Positions 26,255 to 47,800 of a stretch of DNA of 64,000 bases are shown one piece after another. Position 1 is the first letter of the stretch; every line of letters begins with the position of its first letter. The position numbers and the translations under genes are program-made. The notes below the pieces were generated by a model. It did no database searches and was not told the origin of the DNA. It saw only the letters and a list, made by a program, of their open reading frames with translations. This DNA is from Cordia subcordata (taxonomy: Eukaryota > Streptophyta > Magnoliopsida > Boraginales > Cordiaceae), in contig JAPTOF010000006.1 in assembly GCA_028554755.1 (NCBI GenBank), positions 676,501 through 740,500 of the forward strand, read 5' to 3'.

Positions 26255-27193
26255 CGATTTTTTTATTTTTTTGACGTAATTTTTAATATACTATTAAAAA
26301 ATAACCTACTTTTAGATTGAATTTAAAAAATGACCTAATCTCGTTCTGGAAACACATTGGGCGCGTTCCCAGAACGAGACCACGTTCTGAAAACGCGGTC
26401 GTGTTTCCAGAATGCAGCCACATTCCCAGAACACGGCTGGTATTTTTGCAACTTTTTTTTTAACATACCTTATTTTTTTTATTATGTATTTATGGGACGG
26501 TATTATACTTTTCTCTTATGCAGTTATTTATGATCCGTGAATGCTTTAATTTTAGCATTATGGACATTATTTCAAGCTGGAGGCCGGTGCATTCGAAACA
26601 AGATGGATCGTTAAAACCAAGGTGGACGATGAAGGTATACAGCATGCGGTTAACAAGGCCACGCTGCTCCAACTTGCCCCAATAATCAAAATGCGTAGCG
26701 TATAGTTGTAATCTTGTAATGTTGTTATGTAATGTGTATTAATTGTAATCTTGAATGTTATTATGTAATATATATTAATTGTAATCTAAGTAATCTTATT
26801 TAGTTGTAATCTTGTTTTGTTTACTTAGTTGTAATTTTGTAACGTTTTGTTTACAATTACAACATAATGTTCACTTGAACAAAAAAAATTAAGTTTATAA
26901 TGTCCAATTGATAATGTAGTGTCCATAATGCTGAAATAAAAGTATCCACGGATCATAAATAATTGCATAAGAGAAAAGCGTAATACCGTCACATAAATAC
27001 ATAATGAAAAAACAACGTATGTTAAAAAAAACGTTGCAAAAACACCACTCGCTCGAGAACACGCATTCTCGAACGCAGCGCTCGCTCGAACGCCACGCGC
27101 TCCTAACGAGATTAGATAATTTTTGAAATCCAATCCAAAACAAGTCATTTTTACGCAGTATATTAAAAATTATGTCAGAAAAATAAAAAACCC
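26255..27193. mobile_element. Foldback/long-inverted-repeat element (~0.94 kb)
   Basis: The arm at about 26255-26573 recurs inverted at about 26912-27193. Shared landmarks, read inward from each end, are a GATTTTTTTATTTT-type terminus, TAATTTTTAATATACT, CTAATCTCGTT, TTTTTGCAAC, ATTATGTATTTATG, GACGGTATTA, TTATTTATGATCCGTG and GCATTATGGACA. The ~340 bp loop carries TTGTAATCTTG/TATGTAAT repeats and no recognisable gene. The arms differ mainly in a GC-rich block (26340-26445 versus 27047-27110). Outer flanks CCCACCTAC and CCCACCTTA hint at a roughly 9 bp target duplication, as in Mutator-like elements, but this is uncertain. Such arms could form a hairpin transcript. Confidence 0.7.
26340..26445. 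repeat. GC-rich hairpin-word array in foldback left arm
   Basis: A GC-rich island in AT-rich DNA made of alternating forward and inverted words. CTCGTTCTGGAAAC (26340-26353) pairs with GTTCCCAGAACGAG (26365-26378). CGTTCTGAAAAC is followed by GTTTCCAGAATG, and a further CATTCCCAGAACACG follows. Each pair can fold into a short stem. Confidence 0.6.
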
Positions 27194-28780
27194 CCCACCT
27201 TACCTCCCGATGCTCTCTCTCTCTCTTCTTTTTCATTCGTTAATTAACTGTCAAACCCATCAAGTTGCCATTATTTTAAACTAGCTCATCACTGTCATTT
27301 CTCTTCACTTTCTATTTTTTTTTTTAACGATAAAAACTTTTTAAAATTAATCTGAGAGTCTTAAATTTTGAAAGTATGACCGTATAGTTGAAGTTAATTA
27401 AATATAAAAATATCAAAATTAGCTCAAAGTATTATTTCTTTGATTAATTTGATTTTAGAATTCAAGTAATTTTTTATACTCCGAAAACTGTATCACTAAA
27501 AGTAATTACTCGGGAATTTACTCTCCTTGATTTTCAATATCATCTTGTAAAAATATAAAATACTCCGAAAAGCTAATGCGCATTGAAGGCCGAAAACATT
27601 TTTCTTGACGATCTTGTTGTTTTATTTCTTTTCTTTTTTTTTTTAGTTTTATTTTTAAGGTTCGAATTACGAAGAATAGCTGCAGTTACCTCCCTCCAAA
27701 AAATGGCAAATAAAAAAAGGTGGGAGTCATCGAAATTCTAAAATTTACCACAAGCACGAGCCACGGAGTCTCGGCGCCGAAGCTAGAGGCGGCTCATGAG
27801 CAGCAAAAAGTCCTTAAAAGAAAGAGAAGAATGAGCAGCAAAAGGCCAAAACTTCGCCCTTTTCTTAAATTAAAACCCCCCTCCCCCGCCCCCCCCGGCC
27901 CCCCAACAGTCACCACTGGTTCACTGTCCGCCACGACTCACAGATTGGGATTCCGTAGAGTTGCTTCCGCATCCCCTACCACTGGGCCCCACCATGAGCG
28001 GTTGTCGCGTGCCGCATAGCGACACCTTTCCCACGTGTCACCATTTTTGATATAGGAGCCCTTTCCAGCTGTCGCGTCATTGGAAATTTGCTTCCTCCAA
28101 CTGGGTAAAATATGATCCTCCCAACCCTAACCAATCACCCCTTCAATATTTTATCATTCGATTAGTACTGCATTTGGCGAGATTTTTACAGTTAAGTCGT
28201 AAAATTTTTAATAATAGAGTTTTGGTTAACAGTGTTTTTTGAATAAAAGAAATTATTCATTGTTTGGTCTAATATGATAAGAGTTGAGTTTTTGATTATT
28301 TTGAGAAAAAATTAAAATTTTAAATTATAGAGTAATATCTTTGAGAAAAGGAGAAAATTTTATTTATGACATAATTTGAAGTTTTTGATTCTTTTAAAAA
28401 AAGACAAACAAGTTAGCTTTTATGTTAAAAAAAATTATTTGAATTTTTAAACTCATCACAAAGTAATTTCATATATTTAAAAACTAAGCTAAACAGACTT
28501 CAAATATGTAATATACTATCATTTTCCCCTTTAATCTCATATATCTTCAAATAAAATCTATAATATCTCATTTAGTCTTACAACAGTTGGAATTCTTTTA
28601 CAGATTTAAATATGTTAATCAACTAATTTCATTTAATATGCTAATAAATATTTTACAACAAATTGCTAAACGATCACGTATTTCTTCTATTTTATATTGC
28701 AAGGTAAAAATGTCATGTGCATCTAAATATTCTAAAAATAGATGTATTTTCTAAATCTAACACAGTGAAAACAGAGGCGG

Positions 28781-28790
28781 GTCTATAAAA
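28781..28790 (+). promoter_or_regulatory. Candidate TATA box of the GOGAT gene
   Basis: TCTATAAAATC lies in otherwise mixed sequence about 515 bases before the GOGAT start codon. It is followed by a GAGA-rich tract at 28838-28860, as seen in many plant 5' leaders. Transcription would start near 28815. The leader would then be roughly 490 bases and could hold an intron. The assignment rests on position and consensus only. Confidence 0.4.
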
Positions 28791-29305
28791 TCAGCACCAA
28801 ACCCCCATACTGGCGAGCCTGAACCAAAAGGGCGCGAAGAGAGAGAGAGAGGGAGGGAGGGTAGTGTTTATGCTTGTTTTTAGCAGCCACCTGCTCTTTC
28901 TTTAGCAAGCCGTTTCTCTTTCATTTTAAATCGCTCGAGAGTCTCGGTTGTTTAGATTTCTTCGCTCTCTCTCACTCGATCTCGAATGCTTCGCTTCACC
29001 TAAATTCAATATATATAAATATATATATAATTAATTAAATTAAAAATTAAATATACGCACACACGAACACACACGCCAAAGCCGGCTTTTCTTAGATCTG
29101 TGGACTTAAATTTGAAAATCGATTGATCTCATCCACCTCGGATAGGAGGATCTTTTTCGACAGCTAGAATCTGATTGATTTTTCGTGGATTTTCACGTTC
29201 TTGTTGTAAAATATCCCATCTTATTTAGTTTTCATCGACAATTTTAATTAAGTAAAACCATAAATAAAACAAGGAAGGTTGGAAATTTGGTACGTTTAAG
29301 GGGAA

Positions 29306-40913
<11,608 letters not shown>

Positions 40914-41345
40914 GTATATGTGGTTTAGTAGTTTCGTCTGGGTTGCATGACCTGAGATCGTTCCGGCATCTCTCCTGTGAGATGATTTGGGGGCGCAAAG
41001 CCACACGTCGAGGAGCAGGAGAGGGCCGGTGGAATTAGTGGGTAGGGGATCTCTTCAGGAAGGGGGTCTTTGGGACTTACCGGGAGTATGATGATTGTGT
41101 CTCGTATCTGTAATGTTCTTGTTTACATGGCTACCTATGTTGCTTGAAGGGTGGCTTCTGCTAAAAGGAATAATGTGTACAGTTGTTTCCTTTTTTGGTT
41201 TTCTGAACTAATTACATGGGGAATTCTATTTCTACTTTCAGTACTGCCACTGTTTCATTTGCATTACTAGACGAGAGTATATCGGTTCTTGAATTGTATT
41301 GTCAAGAGAAATTAAATTTTGGCAAACTTTAGTGCTGCATATAAG
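40914..41345 (+). other. GOGAT 3' flank, partly duplicated at 49.5 kb
   Basis: This follows the GOGAT stop codon and should include its 3' untranslated region. From 41123 onward (TTACATGGCTACC) the sequence recurs at 49471-49693 with modest divergence. In both places it runs directly into the tail of a minus-strand LRK10L kinase sequence, which shows that a segment spanning both was duplicated. Confidence 0.75.
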
Positions 41346-42690
41346 GAATACATTGACAACAACAGTGACAGCTTTGTCATGAGTTTAGGAGAGGAAAGAA
41401 TCTGTTTCTGAAATGCTTTCGAGCTCACTGTTGAATTGGCTTCCAGGTGCCATTGCAGTTGCTGCTGGTGATTTGTTAGTCGAGGCAAAAGGATTTGGTG
41501 GCATTGTGGGAATGTTATCTCCTTCTAGCATTTGAATCACAATTTTTGTGGATGGTCGATCTACTGGAAATACTAAAGTACCACAATTGTTAGTTTCTTA
41601 AATATCGGATTGTCCACTTCTTTGTCAATTTGGATTGATTTGTCTTCTCCTTTCTCCAACTGGTTGAACATCCACTCTGGAAGATATATTTCACTGCTTT
41701 TGCCTGATCTGGGATGAAAATTCCTCCTTCCTCCAACCGTGTCAATTAACAACATGCCTGTTAAGTACTATAATTAAATAAATTAATGTCTTCTCTACAT
41801 GTTTAAACTTTTAGATGACGTGGTAACTCTAACTATGTTAAGAATCTTGAGGAAATTCTTTATTTCTCCAACCATGTCAAATAACTACACGCCTGTTAAG
41901 GACTATAATTAAATAAACCAATATCATTTCTACAATATTAAACTTTTAGATGATGTGGTAATTTTATATTAAGAATCTTGAGGTATTTATTTAATTATAG
42001 TACTTAACTCGCCCCCTCATGTGCAACATGATTTATTTGGAGCTTGCACGTGGACAATTTAATATTTTTTAAATAGGTGGTGGTGTGTTTCGAACCTGCG
42101 TCATTTGACTTCCAGGCGACCGTGCATATGGACAATTTAATATTTTTTAAATAGGTAGCAGTGAGTTTCGAACCTATATCGTTTGACTTCTAGGTTCTGA
42201 TACCAACTCCCAAGCTTTGATATCAAGTTAAGAATCTCGAGATTCCATCATAAAAACCAATTGGTTAATATAAGAAATGGCTTGGACTTTATATGATGAT
42301 TCTGAATCTTAAGATTTTTTTATGCGAGAAGTCTTTATATATTGTAACAATGTCAAAGCTGTAAAAATCAGCTTTGTACAACACATTTATGTAGTTTCTA
42401 GAGAACACTTCAAGTGCAATGTAACCTATTGTCCCCCGAGCAGCTATCATGGGAACTACACTTTGTTCCTTTGAACACAACTTTGCAAGACCAAAATCGG
42501 CGACTGTTGGATTGAAGTGGTGGTCAAGCAAGACGTTATGTGGTTTGATGTCAAAGTGAAGAATCCGTTGGTTGCATCCTTGGTGAAGATAATCAAGTCT
42601 TTTGGCTATGCCAATAGCAATTTTTTGTAGTCTCTCCCAACCAAGTGATCGACTCTGACTCCTTGATGATACGAAATTTTCGAGTGAATC
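41346..42690 (-). pseudogene. LRK10L-type receptor kinase pseudogene, C-terminal part (minus strand)
   Basis: Minus-strand remnant of the kinase half of the receptor at 49899-52173. The segment 41370-41755 keeps the C-lobe (GGRRNF, PEWMFNQLEKGED, FKKLTIV) with indels and substitutions. The segment 42352-42690 keeps subdomains VI-VIII, including HFNPTVADFGLAKL and RGTIGYIA, the latter with the APE motif altered. About 590 bases of foreign DNA (41758-42350) separate them. Everything N-terminal of the stretch matching SRSQSRSLGW is missing. At 42690 the sequence changes directly into a plus-strand tail of the other receptor. It cannot encode a kinase. Confidence 0.85.
41759..42008. mobile_element. 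Inverted-repeat insertion within the kinase pseudogene
   Basis: GTTAAGTACTATAATTAAAT, extended to 23 bp at 41760-41782, recurs as a perfect inverted copy at 41986-42008. These form the ends of a ~250 bp MITE-sized unit. Inside are two imperfect copies of a ~120 bp block (TGTTAAG...TTAAGAATCTTGAGG). To its right (42010-42350) two further ~77 bp copies (AATTTAATATTTTTTAAATA, GTTTCGAACCT) occur. The whole block interrupts the kinase homology between AACAACATGCC and AACAATGTC, which may be a degenerate 9 bp duplication. Confidence 0.5.
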
Positions 42691-43005
42691 ATTTCAAGTA
42701 TAAATCCAATAATTGAGCAGCACTTGAGTCAAATGTTCTTCCCTTCATGGGTTTATGACCATCTTCGTCGAGGGAAGAGCATGGAGATTGGAGAAGCCAC
42801 TAAGGAAGAAAAAAAGATGGCGAAGAAGATCATTATAGTAGCACTGTGGTGCATACAAATGAAGCCTGCTGATCGGCCATCGATGAGCAAATTTGCAGAA
42901 ATGCTTGAAGGAGACTCTGAAGTCTTGCAGATGCCTCCAAGACCTTTCCTAGCTCCGCACGAGATTGCTACGTTGAGATTGAAAACATTTAAACAGAGAG
43001 AATGA
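42691..43005 (+). pseudogene. LRK10L-type receptor kinase pseudogene, C-terminal tail (plus strand)
   Basis: Plus-strand fragment matching the last ~100 codons of the receptor kinase at 53445-56153. Shared words are SINPI-EQHLSQ (one stop or substitution), [23 protein letters not shown] (here [14 protein letters not shown]), EMLEGD and QMPP-PFLAP. Homology ends near 42970, after which the frame runs through unrelated sequence to a stop at 43003-43005. The catalytic subdomains and the receptor part are missing, so it is non-functional. Confidence 0.85.
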
Positions 43006-43588
43006 ATCTGTTACTATTGATCAATCTAAATGATTACAAGCACCTTAGATATTTGTAGTTGATCTTAACTAGCTTGGCACCAAAGTTATTCTTGCCAAAT
43101 GTACCAGTTTGATTAGTTACATTAGCTAACCAACTTGTTTAACTAATAACAGCCTAACTTCATTGACTAAACAATGCTTGGCTGAGTTTTCTCCTTAACA
43201 TCCCCTCAAGCTTAGCCTAGGAATAATTAGTGGAAACTTTGGCTCAATGCTCAGCAAATATTTAGAAGTGCTTTGGTGAAGAGGTCAGCAACCTGTTCAG
43301 TAGTAGGCACATAAGAATCTAGTAATTGTTTGAGAGTAACTTGTTCTACCACAAAATATTAGTCAATCTCTATATGCTTGGTTCTTCCACGAAACACTGG
43401 GTTAGAAGCTAAGGCTAAGGATGAAATAGAATCATTTGTAAGGCAGGGAGTAGGAAATTGAATGTGCAGATTATTCAGTAGGTTAGTAATCCATTTAATT
43501 TCTGCTGGAGCCTATGCTAATACCTTGTACTTTGCGTCTGTTGAGGATCTTGCTACTGTGACTGGCTTATTTGAGCACCAAGAGATAA
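43006..43588 (-). mobile_element. Old Copia-type retrotransposon fragment, left part (minus strand)
   Basis: Read on the minus strand, this encodes a decayed C-terminal Copia RNase H region. Words like SNKPVTVARSSTDAKY, GRTKHIEID and QVADLFTKALL are visible, with stops between them. A purine-rich tract and the start of an LTR (TGTTAAGGAGAAAAC at about 43200, running leftward) follow. The LTR is cut off at the kinase pseudogene. The 5' continuation of this element lies at 49227-49470, beyond the younger insertion. Confidence 0.8.
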
Positions 43589-43593
43589 GATTT
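43589..43593. repeat. Target-site duplication GATTT (left copy)
   Basis: The five bases GATTT directly precede the TGTTG terminus of the younger Copia element. They recur directly after its CAACA terminus at 49222-49226. Removing one copy and the element rejoins the reading of the older Copia RNase H (LGSNLISW). Confidence 0.9.
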
Positions 43594-43964
43594 TGTTGAA
43601 TGTGGCCCGTATTATATAATTATTATGTGTCCTTTTCCTTGTAGTATACTGTTTACTTTTCCTAGTAGTATACTGTTTCCTTATCCTTGTAGAATACGGA
43701 TTAGGATACTTGTGTACTATAAATAGGGGCTAGGACATTGTATTTGGTGCCTTAGGGTCGCACCCCATGGGGGTGTAGAGGTTCATACCTCTTGTGGTAT
43801 GTGGTGTGAGAGAGAAACCAAAGTGTTAGCCTTGTAGTATTCGTGATCAGTAATATAATTATTCTCTGTTGCCCGTGAACGTAGGCTTCAAAGCCGAACC
43901 ACGTAATTTCTTGTGTCCGTTATTTCTTCTCGTATTCTTCGTGTTTGCATGTTTTTTCCCAACA
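43594..43964 (+). repeat. 5' LTR of the Copia element
   Basis: Begins TGTTGAATGTGG and ends TTTTCCCAACA. It contains ACTATAAATAGGGG (near 43718), a clear TATA box, so transcription would start about 30 bases later. The matching 3' LTR is at 48854-49221. Confidence 0.93.
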
Positions 43965-43967
43965 AAC

Positions 43968-43985
43968 TGGTATCAGAGCTTAGAT
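43968..43985 (+). other. Primer-binding site (initiator tRNA-Met)
   Basis: TGGTATCAGAGC begins three bases after the 5' LTR. It is complementary to the 3' end of plant initiator methionine tRNA, the usual primer for Copia reverse transcription. Confidence 0.92.
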
Positions 43986-44512
43986 ATATTCCGCTGCTTG
44001 AGGGAAAAAGGAAAAATCAAAACTCACTGTGAAACCAAAATTTCTCAAACCAAACGGTGCCTAACTAAACAAAGGTCTTTGTTCGGCGAGGAGTGCTCCG
44101 GTGCTGTCTACGTTGAGCGTTGGTGGTTGGAGTGGAAGCTTGCGTCGGCGGGTCCTGGTTCGTGTTTGGGTTTGAAGAACAAGCGAAGAAGATTGAGTTC
44201 GCGTGCTCTTGAGGTTGGTTTTTGGTATTCAGGTATTATTTTTTGGAAATTGGTTCAAGTTTGTAAAGCAGGTTTAGGGTTTGTAGGTTTTGGGTCTTTG
44301 GGTTTATTTGGATCAAGCCTGGGTAGTGGCCTTGTCCAATTTTGGCTAGGCCTTGGGTCTTGGGTTAATTAATTTTTTGTTGGGCTTGGGTTCTAGGCCA
44401 GAAAAAAAATAAATTTCTTTTTTGGGTTTGGGCTTAGTTTAGGCCAAAAAAATTAAAAAAAAAATTTTATTTGGGCTTAGATTTAGTCTTGAAACAAAAA
44501 AAAAAAACTGTT

Positions 44513-44728
44513 TTGACCTTTGACCGCGTTGACCGGGGTTGACTTTGACCGTTGACCATTGACCAAGGGTTGACCGAGTTTGACCAAAGCCTTACCCCAC
44601 GTTTTTCGACGTGCTGAGTCCGTTTTTGGGCTCTGTTTTTCCAGATTCTGCTCTGAAGTACGTGTTTAGGGACGGTGTTGACTTTGACCAATAGGTTTGA
44701 CTTTGACCGGTGTTGACCAAAGTTGACC
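44513..44728 (+). promoter_or_regulatory. Array of 15 W-box cores in the retrotransposon leader
   Basis: Nine TTGAC[C/T] words lie in 44513-44586 and six more in 44678-44728, all on the plus strand, many separated by only 2-6 bases. TTGAC[C/T] is the binding core of WRKY transcription factors, which mediate defence and wounding responses. The array lies downstream of the LTR, between the primer-binding site and gag. It is also part of an imperfect duplication of about 143 bp, marked by GTTTTTCGACGTGCTGA at 44601 and 44744. Binding is inference; the clustering is directly visible. Confidence 0.6.
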
Positions 44729-44822
44729 AGGGGTGTTCCTAAGGTTTTTCGACGTGCTGAATCTGTTTTCGCGATCCATTGAGCCAAATTCAATCCCGAA
44801 GTGTGAGTTTTGAGCAAACGAA

Positions 44823-47800
44823 GATGTCTTCCACAGGTGGAAAGTTTGAAATCGAGAAGTTTGACGGGAGAATGAGTTTCAGTCTTTGGAGGATCTGAAT
44901 TAAGGCATTTATGACCATGCAAGGATTTTGGAAAGTCATTGTAGGATTGATCCCGGAAAATATAGAACCAGAAGCGAGAGAAGAACTCGAAGCGAAAGCC
45001 TTGAGTGCAATACATATGTCCGTGACAAATGAAGTATTACTGGAGATTGCTGAGAAGACGACAGCAGTTGAGGCTTGGAATACTTTGGTGGAATTGTATG
45101 CATCTAAATCTTTCACTAATCGCTTCTACTTGAAGAAGCGATTGTATCATCTTAGAATGAAAGAAGGTACCTCACTAAAACAACACCTTGATGAGTTTAC
45201 CTCTTGTTTTATTGCTTTGAAGGATGTGGGTGTTAAAATTGATGACGAAGATCAAGCTATGATCGTATTATGCTCCTTACACTTCATATATGAACTTTGT
45301 AGACACTATGTTGTACGGGAAGGATAAAATTACTTTTGAAGATGTGATTACTTCATTAAAATCGAAGGATCTTCAAACACATATTCCGGGACATAGGGAA
45401 GAAGTTCATGGGGAAGGTTTAGTGAGTAGAGAGAGATCGGAGAATAGAGGTGGATCTTCGGATAGAAAGAAAAGCAAGTCAAGGTCAAAATCAAGAGCAA
45501 GGAAGCTACGCTATTTCGAGTGTGGCGAAAAGGGTCACATTAAGAAAGAATGTCCAAGACTGAGAAAAGGAAAGAAAAAGGTAGAGAATTCAGCTAATGT
45601 GGTGGAGAGTGCTGACAGTGATGGAGATAACTCGAGTAGTACCGAGGAAGTTTTGACTGTGAGTGGATCACAGTGGCAAAATCAATGGATTCTTGATACT
45701 GGTGCAACGTTCCATATGTGTCCTAGGCGCGACTGGTTCTCTTCTTATTCCAAAAGAGAAGGGAAAGTCTTTCTAGGCAATGATCTTTCGTTAAAGGTGG
45801 AGGGAATGGGCATCGTAAATATCAAGATGTTTGATGGTATTACAAGATCTCTCGAGTGTTGGCATGTACCGGAGCTGAAGAAAAAAAAACTTGATTTCTC
45901 TTGGACGTTTGGATTCTCATGGATACAAATTCTGAAGTGAGAATGGTGTCTTAAATGTGACCAAAGGTGCAATTGTACTCTTGAAAGGGAACTTGACTGG
46001 CGGCCTATATGTCCTTCAAGGTAGTACAGTTACAGGTGTTGCAGCTGTTACATCCGAGGAGAGTGATAATGACACTACGCAGTTATGGCACAAAAGATTG
46101 GGCCATATGAGCGAGAGGGGACTAACCGAGCTGAGCAAGAGGGATTTGCTTTGTGGATAAAGAACTGGAAAGCTTGAATTCTGCAAGCATTGTGTCTTTG
46201 GAAAGCAAACCAGGGTGAAGTTCAGTAAGGGGCAGGAGAACATCAAAGGCACACTTGATTATATTCATTCTGGTCTTTAGGGTCCTAATAAAGTTCCTTC
46301 CAAGAAAGGTGCCAGGTATTACATCACTTTCATTGATGCATACTCTCGGATGGTGTGGGTATACTTCTTAAAAAACTAAAGATGAGGCGTTTCCAACATT
46401 TGTCGAGTGGAAGACGTTGATTGAGAAGTAAACTGGTAAACAAATTAAGCGTCTTAGGACTGACAATGGGTTGGAATATTGTAACAAAGAGTTTGATGAG
46501 TTCTGCAAGAAACATGGCATTGTGAGACACCGCACATGTGTAGGGACACCACAACAGAATGGAGTTGCAGAACGCATGAATAGAACTCTGGAGAGAGCTC
46601 GTTGTATGCTCTCCCAACTGGTTTGAGTCAAGACTTTTAGGTCAAGTCGTCAATACGGCATGCTACTTGGTGAATAGGTCTCCATCTAAAGCTATTGAAT
46701 TGAAAACTCCTTTTGAGTTATGGTGCAGTAAGCTGACTACTCTCGATTGAGGGTGTTCGGTTGCCCTACATACGCTTACGTGAAGGATGGCAAGTTGGAG
46801 CCGAGGGCAAAGAAATGCATATTTCTAGGCTATGCGTCCCAGAGGAAAGGTTACATGTTGTGGTGCACAGATCCAAAGTCTCCATGTTTCCTCATCAGCA
46901 GGGATGTTACGTTCAATGAGTCTGCTTTATTAGACCAAGAAAAGGAGAAAGCGATAGCTGATTTAGACCACGGTGTCAAAGAGCAGGTGGAGGTATTTTT
47001 TGATGTACCAAATGTTCCATCTAGCAATAGTAGCAGTCAAATTCAGCCGACTCAACCAACTGAGGTACATGATCAAAATATGCCTGAACAATGTATACTG
47101 ATGTGCCCTTTGGCGAGAAAGGAGACAGATTAGAGAGCCTCAAAGGCATGGATACGCTAATCTTGTTGCTTATGCTTTGACTGTTGCTGAAACAATTGAA
47201 GGACATGAGCCGAATTCATACAAAGAGGCCATATCTGGGAAAGATTCTGCTCAGTGGGTGGGTGCCATGAGTGAGGAGATTGAGTCTCTTCATAAGAATC
47301 AAACATGGGAGCTTGTTGAATTGCCTAAGGGACAGCGAGTTGTTGGTTGCAAATGGGTTTACAAGAAAAAGGAAGGTACTCTAGGGTTTGAGGGTCCTCG
47401 ATACAAGGCACGGTTGGTGGCAAAAGGCTATACACAAAGGGAGGGTGTTGACTTCAACGAATTGTTCTCTCCGGTTGTGAAGCATACTTCCATCAGGGTT
47501 TTACTTGCCTTGGTTGCTCTTCATGACTTAGAGCTTGAGCAGCTAGATGTAAAAACAGCGTTTTTGCATGGTGATCTTGAAGAGCAAATTTACATGAGTC
47601 AGCCGGAGGGGTATGTAGTTCCTGGTAAGGAGAATCATGTTTGCAAACCAAGAAATCCTTGTATGGGTTGAAGCGATCACCTCGGCAATGGTACAAGAGA
47701 TTTGACACATTCATGGTAAGTCTTTGGATATACAAGGAGTGCTTACGACAGCTGTGTATATCTCAAGAAGCTTCCAGATGGTTCGTTTGTGTATTTACTG

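Larger units (their letters stand above)
15814..28780. other. 13 kb gene-free region rich in transposon remnants
   Basis: Between the SFT2 stop and the GOGAT promoter I see no credible coding gene. Short open frames are AT-rich, lack conserved motifs and have no plausible splice partners. The region instead holds microsatellites, short tandem duplications, a degraded hAT-like element, MITE-like inverted repeats, a minisatellite and a foldback element, listed separately. A GC-richer stretch at 27720-28080 with a CACGTG at about 28033 may be distal promoter of the GOGAT gene. Confidence 0.7.

Noticed and set aside
27720..28019. 99-codon Pro/Ser-rich frame upstream of GOGAT
   Set aside because: It arises from a C-rich stretch, has no neighbours to splice to and no motif; more likely distal promoter DNA.
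28165..28690. Possible MITE from CTGCATTTGGCGAG to GCTAAACGATC
   Set aside because: The ends are only weakly complementary and no target duplication is visible.
43869..44372. 167-codon plus-strand frame from the 5' LTR into the leader
   Set aside because: It crosses the LTR end and primer-binding site and is low-complexity (Gly/Leu/Phe-rich); an extra retroelement gene was considered but not supported.
44467..45015. 182-codon minus-strand frame across the Copia leader and gag
   Set aside because: It runs through the repeated W-box array read backward and antisense gag; no family resemblance.
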